Below are positions 26,604 through 36,200 of a DNA stretch of 64,000 bases, piece by piece. This stretch comes from an uncultured Lachnospiraceae bacterium (lineage in GTDB: Bacteria; Bacillota; Clostridia; Lachnospirales; Lachnospiraceae): positions 1 to 64,000 of the forward strand of contig URMK01000021.1 of the NCBI GenBank assembly GCA_900548905.1. Reading direction: 5' to 3'. Within the stretch, counting starts at the first letter, position 1. Every line of letters begins with the position of its first letter. A program made the translations under genes and the position numbers. The notes under the pieces were generated by a model. The model was not told the origin of the DNA, made no database searches, and saw nothing but the letters and a program-made list of their open reading frames with translations.

Positions 26604-26920
26604 ATTATTTCCCTTTCTTCGTATTCTTTATTCCAGAAAAACATACCTTCCATTTCTTCCAAAGTAGGTTCTGTATCTGAATAAACGTTATAAATTTCGC
26701 GGTTTTTGCCTGAGAGCTGTTGCTCGATAAAAACCAGTTTCTGTTCTATGAAATTGAAAAGGGAGGCGGTGAAAGCCTCCAGGTCAGGATTATTTCGGAT
26801 AAGGCCGGCGGCGCCTGCCGGATTGCCGGCTTTCAGAAGCGCTTTGTGCCGGTCGGAAATGTCCTTGTTCCGCAGACGGGCTGAGCTGTGCGGGATGTAG
26901 GTAAAATCGTCATTGTTCAT
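26600..26920 (-). CDS. Small tail-operon protein, possible fibre-associated factor
   Basis: The 106-aa product starts MNNDDFTYIPHSSARLRNKD after ACGGAGGCTTCC; an upstream in-frame start at 26953 has no ribosome binding site. It is acidic, mostly helical (a helix around FNFIEQKLVFIEQQLSG) and ends in EYEEREII. It lies just before the fibre gene with overlapping stop and start. I do not recognise the family; its place suggests a fibre connector or chaperone. Confidence 0.65.
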   Translation of the reverse strand: MNNDDFTYIPHSSARLRNKDISDRHKALLKAGNPAGAAGLIRNNPDLEAFTASLFNFIEQKLVFIEQQLSGKNREIYNVYSDTEPTLEEMEGMFFWNKEYEEREII

Positions 26921-26934
26921 GGAAGCCTCCGTAT

Positions 26935-27231
26935 CTAGTATTCGGCGAACCATTCGGTTCCGGGGCCGAAGTCACCCGCCGGTTCCGTCTGGTCTTCTGT
27001 AATTATTACTGTTTGGGATAAGGATGCAACCTGCCACAGGTCGTGAAGGCCCCGTTCAATTTTGTTAATGCTGTCCATATCAATGATATAGGGCTTCAGG
27101 AGCTCCTGATTTTCTTCAAGGAGCCTGGAAGCGGCGGCATAATCCTCCTGATCCATGTATTTATAGTATTGCAGGACAAGGGGGGCAACCGAAGAGTCCA
27201 CATCTTTATAATTTGATAATTGATAAGCCAA
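26935..27231 (-). CDS. Small tail-operon protein, unknown function
   Basis: The 98-aa acidic protein (MAYQLSNYKDVDSSVAPLVL) is predicted helical and ends in GPGTEWFAEY. AGGAAGGAGGTG lies just before the ATG. It sits between the tail-tip gene and the next small gene with short gaps, so it is part of the operon. No family recognised. Confidence 0.65.
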   Translation of the reverse strand: MAYQLSNYKDVDSSVAPLVLQYYKYMDQEDYAAASRLLEENQELLKPYIIDMDSINKIERGLHDLWQVASLSQTVIITEDQTEPAGDFGPGTEWFAEY

Positions 27232-27246
27232 TGTTTCACCTCCTTC

Positions 27247-28854
27247 CTATCTTGGAATCTCATAATCGTAATATAATGGATGAAAACGGTACATGGTTAT
27301 GGAGGTAGTTGGTACGGTGCCTCCCAGGTTATGTGATACGTTTTTAATAATATATTGGTAAGGACCGGGGGTATCCTGTTTTTGCCAGGTTACCTTTTCA
27401 AATACATCCAGCCAGGGGACGCACAGGGTTGTAATGGTCACTATGTCGTTCCAGGATGAGGTTTTTATATTTTCATAGATGGCATTTTCCATTGCCACGG
27501 AATCGGATTGTATGTTTTCATAGGTATCCCCGGTTTTGACGTCAAGTACGATGCCTATCTGCTGTATGGTGAAGGGGTTGTCCGGTTCCACCCGGAATAC
27601 GATATTCTTGCAATTATACCGTTCTTTAAAATAGTCTTTGGTATATACGGGATCGTCCGAAGAAGCGGTAAGCACGCAAACGGCGTGGGGCTGGTATTGG
27701 CCGAGATAGTAGAAACGGCCTGTTTTTTCCACCCTTTTATACTGCAGAACATAGGTTTCATCCTTATGCATGGTCCCTTTTTCAACGGGTGTGGTGGTGT
27801 TTTCGTAATAAATGGGAGTGGGAGAGAGATTGTTAATCTGCAGTTGCATACCGTCCTGGTTATCGCTGTTTGGGATAAAGGCAATATAATCATTGGATGC
27901 ATATTTGTCATATTCGCTAAGCTGCAGGCGGTAAGTATTTCCCGAGGTGGTGCATTCCGTAGCCATTCTGTCAATATCGTAGACGGAACCGAGGACTTCA
28001 GTTACATTTTTTATGTTTTCGATATCATAGTCCACGGATTCCCCGTTGTCTGTGATTATCGATTGCAGGAAGGCATTGTCCAGGGTAATCGGATCATTTT
28101 CACATGAAGGGATCGAATGGCAGCAGAAGTTATTGTATACGTCAAAATATTTCTGGATATTGGGATAGAGTCCCGTAATTTCGTTAATTTCGTCGGAAAC
28201 CATACAGCCTATATTAAATTCCAGGTCATAGGGAAGGCGGTTCCAGTCGGGGTTATCCTCCCGGTATTTCTCATAGTCCGCGTTATTGGAGGGCATACCG
28301 TAAAATTCACCGATATCATCAATAATATAATTGTGGATATCGCCCTGTTGTTTGAGGATGGCTGAAAGGATATCGCGTAAAGTGGATTTATTTCCTTCTT
28401 CATCCTGAACGGGAATCTTAATGAGAGGGGTACCGCCCACCTGTCCGTTGCGGGTGCCGTTTAACTTGGCGAACCAGTCGGACACGGTCAGGGAAAGCGT
28501 GTGGCTTGTGCTGTTATATTGGGTATTGGAAGCCGTAATCAGATAGGTGCCGCAGGGGTACCATACATAATCTTTTTTTATAATGCTGTACAGGCCGATT
28601 TCAAAGGTAAAATCCAGGCCGAACCAGCTTTGGATTTTTTCTTCGATGTTTGTCTGGAATTCATCCAGGGATAACGTAAGGTTCAGGGTACGGCGGATAT
28701 CGGATTCCCCGTTTATACCGTAGGTCCCGGCCTGGGAAATTCCGTAAAGCACATCGACGATCCGGCTGCCTTTCATAACGCTGAGGCGGTATTTATAGTC
28801 CAGGGATCCCTGGCTGAAAAGAAGTTTATCTTCTTCGGTTATTGTATATCTCAT
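27247..28854 (-). CDS. Tail-tip/baseplate structural protein
   Basis: The 535-aa protein starts MRYTITEEDKLLFSQGSLDY and contains phrases typical of Firmicute siphophage tail-tip proteins (SDIRRTLNLTLSLDEFQ, YPCGTYLITASNTQYNSTSH, LTVSDWFAKLNGTRNGQ). It ends with a Tyr-rich beta region. I place it with phage baseplate proteins from this resemblance and its position between the tape measure and fibre genes, but cannot name an exact family. It starts 3 nt after the stop of the preceding gene. Confidence 0.65.
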   Translation of the reverse strand: MRYTITEEDKLLFSQGSLDYKYRLSVMKGSRIVDVLYGISQAGTYGINGESDIRRTLNLTLSLDEFQTNIEEKIQSWFGLDFTFEIGLYSIIKKDYVWYPCGTYLITASNTQYNSTSHTLSLTVSDWFAKLNGTRNGQVGGTPLIKIPVQDEEGNKSTLRDILSAILKQQGDIHNYIIDDIGEFYGMPSNNADYEKYREDNPDWNRLPYDLEFNIGCMVSDEINEITGLYPNIQKYFDVYNNFCCHSIPSCENDPITLDNAFLQSIITDNGESVDYDIENIKNVTEVLGSVYDIDRMATECTTSGNTYRLQLSEYDKYASNDYIAFIPNSDNQDGMQLQINNLSPTPIYYENTTTPVEKGTMHKDETYVLQYKRVEKTGRFYYLGQYQPHAVCVLTASSDDPVYTKDYFKERYNCKNIVFRVEPDNPFTIQQIGIVLDVKTGDTYENIQSDSVAMENAIYENIKTSSWNDIVTITTLCVPWLDVFEKVTWQKQDTPGPYQYIIKNVSHNLGGTVPTTSITMYRFHPLYYDYEIPR

Positions 28855-28857
28855 AAA

Positions 28858-29760
28858 TCACCACCATTCTACGCCGACAGGGCTTAATCCATTGATATAC
28901 AGGGATTGGGGATCGTTGACGTCCCCTGTCTGGGCAAACTGGAAGGTGATTTTGCGCAGGTCTTTATGACCCTCCTCCGTGTCGGTCGGCGTACCCACAA
29001 TTTGTATCATCCAAATGCGTCCGTCGTCCCATTTGAGTATTTTGGGTTTTTTATCGGTTAAAAAGTCAATGAAATCCTTTCTCAGCTGTACGCCTCCGGC
29101 GAGGTCTACGATACAGTCCCGGGTATCCGATTTGAGGAAAACGCCGGTAACGGTGCCGGTATCGTAATTAAAGGCGCCGTTGCTTATGACCTTGGCGTAT
29201 TGGCTGTTTAAAAGGTTGACAGCTTCCCCGGAGACCGTCCTGGTCGTGTCACAGCCGTCCAAGTTGTAAATGGTTCCCACGGCATTGTCCTGGTTTACCA
29301 GGAAAAATCCGTTAAAGCCGGAGTGGACTTCCTTGGTGACATAGCTGTTTTCAATCCCGTTGCAGGTGGAAGCAAGCATAAATTCGTAGTCGGTGTCTCC
29401 CCGTGCATAGCGGTAAAAGTAAAGCATTTTGAAATCGTCTATGGTGTTGATGGTTTTCGTATGAATGGTCATCCAGTCCATGCTTCCTTTTTCACGGCAT
29501 TTAACCACCATTATGTCGGTGTTTCTTAAACTGAAGCCGGAATTGCCGGCATCCAGGCTGTCGTCGAAGGGAGCGCTCAGCAGCGTGTCTCCATTCCATT
29601 CGTTATGGGTGCTTTCGATAGGCTCCTCTGCGTTTTTGCTTACATAGAGATGATCAAAGGTGCCGTTTGTGAGTTTTATTTCCGTGATCGGGCTGACATG
29701 TACGGCAGGAGGATCCAGGGTGTGTGAGCCGCTGAAAAAAGTGGTTCCAAGAAATAGCAT
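28858..29760 (-). CDS. Distal tail or tail-tip protein
   Basis: The 300-aa protein (MLFLGTTFFSGSHTLDPPAV) is rich in beta structure and has LRKDFIDFLTDKKPKILKWDD followed by IWMIQIVGTPTDTEEGH, resembling distal-tail-type assemblies. It is likely a hub component of the tail tip. The assignment rests mainly on gene order. Confidence 0.55.
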   Translation of the reverse strand: MLFLGTTFFSGSHTLDPPAVHVSPITEIKLTNGTFDHLYVSKNAEEPIESTHNEWNGDTLLSAPFDDSLDAGNSGFSLRNTDIMVVKCREKGSMDWMTIHTKTINTIDDFKMLYFYRYARGDTDYEFMLASTCNGIENSYVTKEVHSGFNGFFLVNQDNAVGTIYNLDGCDTTRTVSGEAVNLLNSQYAKVISNGAFNYDTGTVTGVFLKSDTRDCIVDLAGGVQLRKDFIDFLTDKKPKILKWDDGRIWMIQIVGTPTDTEEGHKDLRKITFQFAQTGDVNDPQSLYINGLSPVGVEWW

Positions 29761-29777
29761 AGTGCGTCAGTCTCCTT

Positions 29778-30926
29778 TCAGGTATCTTCGATAGTGGTGT
29801 TCGCTTCATAATACACACGCAGGTCATACAGTCCTTTTTTGAAGCTTATTTCAAATACTGCGGTATAAAGATCCGGATAATCGGTACCGGCGGCCATGAG
29901 CAGGTTGTTTTCAGTGTCGGTGAGCAGGAAGCCCTGCGAATCGGAAAGGAAGGGCTGAGGCAGTTCTGCAAATATGTGGTAGTTTCCAAGGGTTTCTCCA
30001 TAGGGGATATGCAGTACTCCATAAAAGGCTTTTCCAAGTTTTTCTATGTGCAGGTCGAGGTAATTTCCGGTTTCCGGGCAGCGCATTTTGAAAAAAGCGG
30101 CTTGCAGAGGGATTTTCCTGGCTTTGACAAATACTTTGAACTCGTCGGTAATGGTAAAGCCGGCGTTATAGGTCAGGGTGTTGTCACTGCCGATAATCAG
30201 TTCGCTGTTTTTAATGGTGTAGTTGTCATTGTCGATCTCATAGCCGATGTCAATAACTCCGCTTTCCAGGGATATACTGCCGTCTTCCGGCTGGTTCTTT
30301 ACTTCAAACAGAACATTGGCGGGCATGAGGAAGTACTGGACACTTAATTTGATGTATCCGGTATCTAAGGAAAAGCCGTGGGCTGTGGTACCGGTTGCCC
30401 TCACATAATACTCACTTTCATTTTTCAGGCCGTAAAAGGTGTGGCTCATGTCGGATGTATCGTATTTATGGCCGGAGGAAGCTGCAGGGGATTTATCATA
30501 GTTATAGAGAAAAAACTGAAAATCCTGCAGAGGTTCCTTTTCCTTTTGGAAATAGAAAAGATCGATTTCAGGGTTGGCCGTATGGATAATCGTATCATTC
30601 GGAATGTTTTCAAAATGAAATTCGGGCGTGGTATAGCAGTAAAAGAGTACGGGGGCGGAAAGGGGGGACGCATTGCCGTAAGCATCGAATACCTGGATTT
30701 GGATCTGGTAGCTTTTGCCGGGGGTAAATGTATCCGCCGGAAATACGTGATCCAGACGCATGCGGTCCTGTTCGGCATCATATATGGTCTGATAGGTTTC
30801 GTTATCCAGTACGACGGCGCGGTTGCGGACGGTCTGGTTCCCGGTATACATAAAAGGAACGGAATGGTGGTACCGGGGATCGAACGCGTTTATGGGATGT
30901 ATCATTGGAGTATTTAAAATTGCCAT
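29778..30926 (-). CDS. Tail protein with fibronectin-like beta-sandwich repeats
   Basis: The 382-aa protein has at least two fibronectin type III-like modules in the first half (GKSYQIQIQVFDAYGNASPL and ESEYYVRATGTTAHGFSLDT). Such modules decorate tail tips and help binding to cell-surface sugars. The C-terminal half is beta-rich without a recognisable family. It lies between the long fibre and the tail-tip genes. Confidence 0.6.
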   Translation of the reverse strand: MAILNTPMIHPINAFDPRYHHSVPFMYTGNQTVRNRAVVLDNETYQTIYDAEQDRMRLDHVFPADTFTPGKSYQIQIQVFDAYGNASPLSAPVLFYCYTTPEFHFENIPNDTIIHTANPEIDLFYFQKEKEPLQDFQFFLYNYDKSPAASSGHKYDTSDMSHTFYGLKNESEYYVRATGTTAHGFSLDTGYIKLSVQYFLMPANVLFEVKNQPEDGSISLESGVIDIGYEIDNDNYTIKNSELIIGSDNTLTYNAGFTITDEFKVFVKARKIPLQAAFFKMRCPETGNYLDLHIEKLGKAFYGVLHIPYGETLGNYHIFAELPQPFLSDSQGFLLTDTENNLLMAAGTDYPDLYTAVFEISFKKGLYDLRVYYEANTTIEDT

Positions 30927-30936
30927 GGCATCCTCC

Positions 30937-32916
30937 TTAGTATTCCTGAAGCCAGTAATTGTTTACGGATAGGCCGGAAGGTTCGGTCGCGCTGATTTTT
31001 TCTTTGGTTGCACCGCCGCTCAGGGTGGTGGTGATGGATACGTCTCCGGAAAGGTTAGTGGAGGCGGAACCGGTTACATCCCCTGTGAGGGAGATTGTCC
31101 GGTTGGCGGAAAGCCTGGCTGCACTGGCAGCGGCACCGCCCGGCGTGTCGGAACCGGCATAATTGTGGGTATGGGATTTGGCAGCGGCATCGGTAATGCC
31201 GTACCCCGCCAGGGTGGCAGGGTTGGTGCCGCCGGTTACATGGCCCTGGGCGTTTACGGTAACGCTTTTGTAGGTGCCCGCCGTTACCCCGCTGGACGGG
31301 TGGGTATATTTATTTGCTTCAGCGTCAATCCCGTTTAATTTGCCCAGAAGAGCCGTCGTGAAATCATTGGAGGACAGGCCTTTTCCTGTTTCCTTATCCA
31401 CTTTGTCGGAGACGGTATTCCATTTGTCAACCACTGGCTGGGAAATGGAATCCAGAATGCTTTTGTTGGCATGGGTATGGTTCTGGCCCGTGTCCACATC
31501 GGCAGAGGTGAGATAGCCGGCATCGTTGGTAAACTGAGACAATTTGGTAGGCATGTCGGTTATCTGTGACTTGGTGTGGGTATGGGCGGAGGGCGGGAAA
31601 GCGGCGGGTTTATTTTTGATATAAGAATCCGAGGCGGTATCGGTTATGTTCCAGTCCGCCTGGACATTGACCTGGGCGCCGTTTGCGATCCCGGAAAGCT
31701 TATCAAGTGTGGCCTGTGTGATTTTGTCAATTGTGTCTTTGTTTGCATGAACGTGTTTTTTGGTGTTGGCATCGTTCCAGTTTGTCCGTTCGGAGGCTGT
31801 GACGGCGGCATCGTCGGGAAGGCGGTAAACGGGGGTTTCCGTGCCGTTGATTTTGATATTTCCGTTGACGGAGGAAGCTTCTGTTTTCGCGGCGTCCGTT
31901 CTGGCATGGGCTGCCAGGCTGTGATCGTACGCTTGTTTCCCCAAATCGCCGGGGAAAGCGGTAACCCCATCGCTGCCTAAGGCAACACCGATGCCGTCGG
32001 CGCTCACGACGGTTTTACCCACAGAACCGGAAATGCCGGTAGTGTCAGGCTTGGCCGCTACCGAATCGGCGGCGACGGAGATTCCGTGTCCGGCTCCTAT
32101 GTGAAGGGTACGGTCGGCCGACAGGGAGCCGCCGCCTGTAAGACCGTTCCCGGCATTGATTGTTCTGGTTTCAATGACCGCGCCGTCGATATTTGTCTGG
32201 CAGACGGTCCAGTCGGAAGGAAGGCTGCCGGAACCGTTTCTGTCCGTGAGCGCGATGATCAGATCGCCGGTTTCACAGGTCTGCCCGGCGTAGGTGCCGG
32301 GGGTGATGACGCGGTAGGTCCAGCCTGTCAGATAAGCGGAGGGCAGGGCGGTAATGGTACCGCCGGTTCCGAGTGTTCCTTTAAAAATCATGGCATCGGA
32401 AGCGGCGATTCCGTTGGCAATTGCACGGCTGACATATTCCGTATTGGCAAGCTGTCCGTCATTGCTGTCCGGTTCCGCGGTGGGGGCGGTGGGGATACCT
32501 GTAAATACGGGACTGGTGAACATGACGGCTTTGGATTCATTTGTAACATTTCCCAGGCCGACCTGGGCTTTTGTTGTGGCATGGGGATTGCCGGTATCGG
32601 CTTTATGTGTGTTGAGGCTGTCTTCCAGGTTTTTGCCTGCACAACCTTCAAAGACTGTTCCGGCTGCGTTGCCGAAATTCAGGTTGGCGGAGGGAAGCTT
32701 TGTGTTTTCATCCAGAGGGGCGATGCCGTCCGCGGCACCCACGGTCTCCTGATGGGCATAATAGGCATTGATATCATCGTGCCATTTCAGATACTGGACA
32801 AGCTGCCTGAGCGTACCCTTGCGGGTAGTATTCTGGTCTTCTATGATCGTGATGTCAGAATCCTGGAGATTCTGCACCTCTTCTAAATTTTTCAGTTTTT
32901 TATAAGGAATGGGCAT
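30937..32916 (-). CDS. Long tail fibre with HxHxN repeats
   Basis: The 659-aa protein starts with an attachment region, has a collagen-free beta-helical shaft, and several repeats of the type HTHANKSILDSISQPVVDKW and KKHVHANKDTIDKITQATLD, known from trimeric long fibres where His pairs bind iron. The end reads EPSGLSVNNYWLQEY. It likely forms the shaft to which the short variable tip is added. AGGTGAAT precedes the ATG. Confidence 0.75.
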   Translation of the reverse strand: MPIPYKKLKNLEEVQNLQDSDITIIEDQNTTRKGTLRQLVQYLKWHDDINAYYAHQETVGAADGIAPLDENTKLPSANLNFGNAAGTVFEGCAGKNLEDSLNTHKADTGNPHATTKAQVGLGNVTNESKAVMFTSPVFTGIPTAPTAEPDSNDGQLANTEYVSRAIANGIAASDAMIFKGTLGTGGTITALPSAYLTGWTYRVITPGTYAGQTCETGDLIIALTDRNGSGSLPSDWTVCQTNIDGAVIETRTINAGNGLTGGGSLSADRTLHIGAGHGISVAADSVAAKPDTTGISGSVGKTVVSADGIGVALGSDGVTAFPGDLGKQAYDHSLAAHARTDAAKTEASSVNGNIKINGTETPVYRLPDDAAVTASERTNWNDANTKKHVHANKDTIDKITQATLDKLSGIANGAQVNVQADWNITDTASDSYIKNKPAAFPPSAHTHTKSQITDMPTKLSQFTNDAGYLTSADVDTGQNHTHANKSILDSISQPVVDKWNTVSDKVDKETGKGLSSNDFTTALLGKLNGIDAEANKYTHPSSGVTAGTYKSVTVNAQGHVTGGTNPATLAGYGITDAAAKSHTHNYAGSDTPGGAAASAARLSANRTISLTGDVTGSASTNLSGDVSITTTLSGGATKEKISATEPSGLSVNNYWLQEY

Positions 32917-32945
32917 ATATTCACCTCCATAGTGAGGATAAACGA

Positions 32946-33224
32946 TTATAATTTTGCAAGGATCACCTTTCGGTTAAAGTCCCCGGAAATGCAGTAAACC
33001 AGGCATTTGTTTCCGGGAGAGAAGGTGAGTGCGGTTCCGTTTTTAATATCATAGGGCTTCTGGTTGACAATGACCCGGCAGGTGCCGTCCCCATTGTCTT
33101 TCTGGATAAAGCCTTCATAGTCGTATCTGGTGTTGTTCAGGGTATCGGCAATTGCCCTGGCCAGGACGGAAATTGCCTTTTCGTCGTATTTTTCCATAGT
33201 GTAAAGGGTATGCATCAGCCGCAT
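32946..33224 (-). CDS. Small tail protein with OB/beta-barrel-like fold
   Basis: The 92-aa protein has an N-terminal helix (VLARAIADTLNNTRYDYEGF) and a small beta barrel (IQKDNGDGTCRVIVNQKPYD, FSPGNKCLVYCIS). Such short proteins follow the tape measure in several Lachnospiraceae phages. It may be a tail-tip adaptor. Function inferred by position. Confidence 0.6.
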   Translation of the reverse strand: MRLMHTLYTMEKYDEKAISVLARAIADTLNNTRYDYEGFIQKDNGDGTCRVIVNQKPYDIKNGTALTFSPGNKCLVYCISGDFNRKVILAKL

Positions 33225-33236
33225 ACCCTTGTCCGG

Positions 33237-36200
33237 TCACCCCCTTTTTGATAATTCCTGTTTAATTTGTGTCGGCAGCCGCATGACGATTTGTTTGGAG
33301 AGTGTATCCGCGTTCTGTACATTTTCAAGAATGACATCGCCGATGCTTACGTTTATGAGGCTGTTCTTATTATCGTTTCCTAAGAGCTGCATGGATGCCA
33401 TGGAAGCAAGAGAATTGTCTAAAATGGTGTTATGCAGCTGTAATTCGGGCACAGAAGAGAGGACAGAGTGCGTATCTCCCAGGAATACCCCATTTGTGCC
33501 TCTGGCGGATGCTTCCCTTTTTTTCCGGATTAGGGCAAGGGTCTGGCTGTTGTTAAGTACCTGATCGCCGGGGCTTAAATCGGTCAGTGTGGGAGAAGAA
33601 GTAATTTCGTAGGTTCCGTTTTTATGTATGATGGTTTCCAGCTGATTGTATTCAGATACCATGGCATTTCTGGTACCATGGGAAATGCCGCCTTTCGCAA
33701 GGGCAGGGCCGAGAGGACTGCCGGAGTTTATGGAGGTTTCCGTTGCGTTCATTGTGGAAATGACAGCCGCGATATTCATGAGGTTACTCAGGATGGCGGA
33801 AAGCACATTGTTTAATTCCTGCCATTTTTGGATCTGGGCCGGAATTCCGGTTTCCTCATCCAGCGCGGCCTGGGATTGGGCAGCCATTGCTTCCAGCAGG
33901 GAACCGGAATCCTCGCCGTTGCCTTCACTGCCTTCGGAGGAATCTTTTTTCCCGGAGGAGGAGCCGGCAATGGCAGCTTTGGCTTTGTTTACACTTCCTA
34001 CGATACTTTGGGAGGAATCTTCGGAAGATTCTTCTCCGGCAAACGCATCCGCAACATTGTTGATGACGGGAACGCTTTCATCCTCCAGTTGTTTCACTGC
34101 ATCAATAAAAGAAACATCTCCGGTTCCGGCAGATGTCTTGGTATCGGTATTGGTTCCTAAGTGTATGCCGGTACTGCCGATGACAGATCCTGTCATCTGG
34201 CCTGCCGCGGCTGCAACATTGGCAAACTGATCGATTACGATTCCGAGGGAATCATTAAGATTGGCAAAATCGACGCCTTGGCTCAGGATGTCCATATAGC
34301 CCTGGGTATCCTGCAGAAAGCTGGGGAGGGCGGAGACATCGATGCCGGTCAGGTCGGATAGGGAGGACAGCATTTCTTTGTTGCCTGCGTAAATATCGGA
34401 CAGGATTCCAAGGTATTTCTCTCTGACACGTTCAAGGAGTTCATCATTGGAAAGGTTTTCGATATCCTCCTGTGAAATCCCTATGGATAGGAGCCGGGCG
34501 TTCATTTCCATTTCTTCCTGGAGTTCCTGAAGCTCTTCCCAGCGTGATTTGGTTTCTTCCGCACCGTCGATCTGGGCATCCCAATAGGATTCGGTATTGG
34601 ATATCAGCTGTTCGTAATATTCATCAACCCGGTCGATCTGTTCACTGATTGCATCCTGCTGTTCTTCCAGGACTTCTTTTTTCTTTTCCAGGAGGGAGAT
34701 TTCTTTTTCGATATCGGCAATGCGGATTTGATCCTCCGCTTCTTTGACGGCCTGTTCCTGATCACGGATAGCACCGGTATCTGTCTGGTAAATAAAACCT
34801 TTATCTTTGCCGCTGTAGACGTATTCGGTGCGCTGGTTGCGCAGCCTTTCAAGCTCATACTGTTCCTTTTCCAGGTTTATGGCATTTTCGCGGGCTTCAT
34901 TTTCTTCGTTGATGGCATCGATCTGGGCCTGTTTGGAATCGATCTGTTTATCAATTAACTTGATTTGTTCTTCGATGGCATCCTTTTGGGCTTCTAGGGC
35001 TTCCTTGGCCGCCTCCTGCTGTGATTTCAGGGAATCGACGGCGGCGTCCTTTTGATCGTTCAGGGAATCGATCTGTTTATCGATCTGTTTGACAACATCG
35101 GATATGACGGATTCGTATAGGTCTCGCATACCGTCGAGGTATTCTTTTTGGTATTTGTTGTATTCATCGATGTATTTTTCGTTGCCTTTGAAATACCTTT
35201 CGTACATGGCACGGAGGGTATCAAGGTATTGTTTTTCGTTGATTTTGTCGCGGTCTCTGATATCTTTGAGCTTTTTGTATTGTTCTTCAAAGGCGGTTAC
35301 GGTGGCGTCGGCGGCTTCTTTTCCGGCGGCTCCATTGGCACTGGAGCCTTGTTTTGTCGTAGGTACGAAACTGCTACCTATTTTGACTTTGGGTGTATAA
35401 TTTTCCAGCTCTATTTGCAGCTGATTTCTTGTGTCTTGTAAAGCCATACTGGCTTCGCTTATTGCAAGAGGATCACCAGAAGCAACAGCAGAATCAAAAG
35501 AGGCTTTTGCAGTGGCGAGCTTTGCTAATTGTTCTGACGTGAATCCAACGGAGTCTGCTAATGAAAGTATTTTTGCTATATCTTCATCAGTGTTTAATGG
35601 AGTATTATTATATAAAATTTGTTTTAGACATAGTAAATCATATGCTTGGCTGGCATCTTCGGCGGCTACATGTTCATTTATAAATGACCACATTTGAGAT
35701 TCATTAGCATTAAGCAAATCGAATCCAGCTTCTTTTAAAGCTTCAGTATTATTTGTTAGGGAATTAAAGGCAATGATTTGGGCATTTGTAGCACCCATAG
35801 CTTCTAGGGCTGTTATTGCAATATTATAATTGGCGTTCGTAATCTCGCCTAATCCTGAAATAATTGAAGTAGCCATTTCGTCAAATGCTTCATGAACTTC
35901 TTCAGCGGTAGAAGATGATTCTGAAAGAACTGAAACTAAGTTATCAAAGGATGAAAGATCAATTGAAGTACCTGCATCTTGTATCTCTTCTAATCCTTTT
36001 TTTATTTCAGAAAAAGTATCTAAATCAACATTATCAAGAGAGAATAGCTCTTCCCCATTATCATTATAAGAAAATATATTTTGGTATGCTTGACCAATTG
36101 CATCGTAAGCCGGTTTCAGTTTTGTATCTAATTGGGAGATTGTATCTGAAATCGATAGCTCTATAGAATTATCAGGAGTCCCAGCCTCTTTTTTTACGTT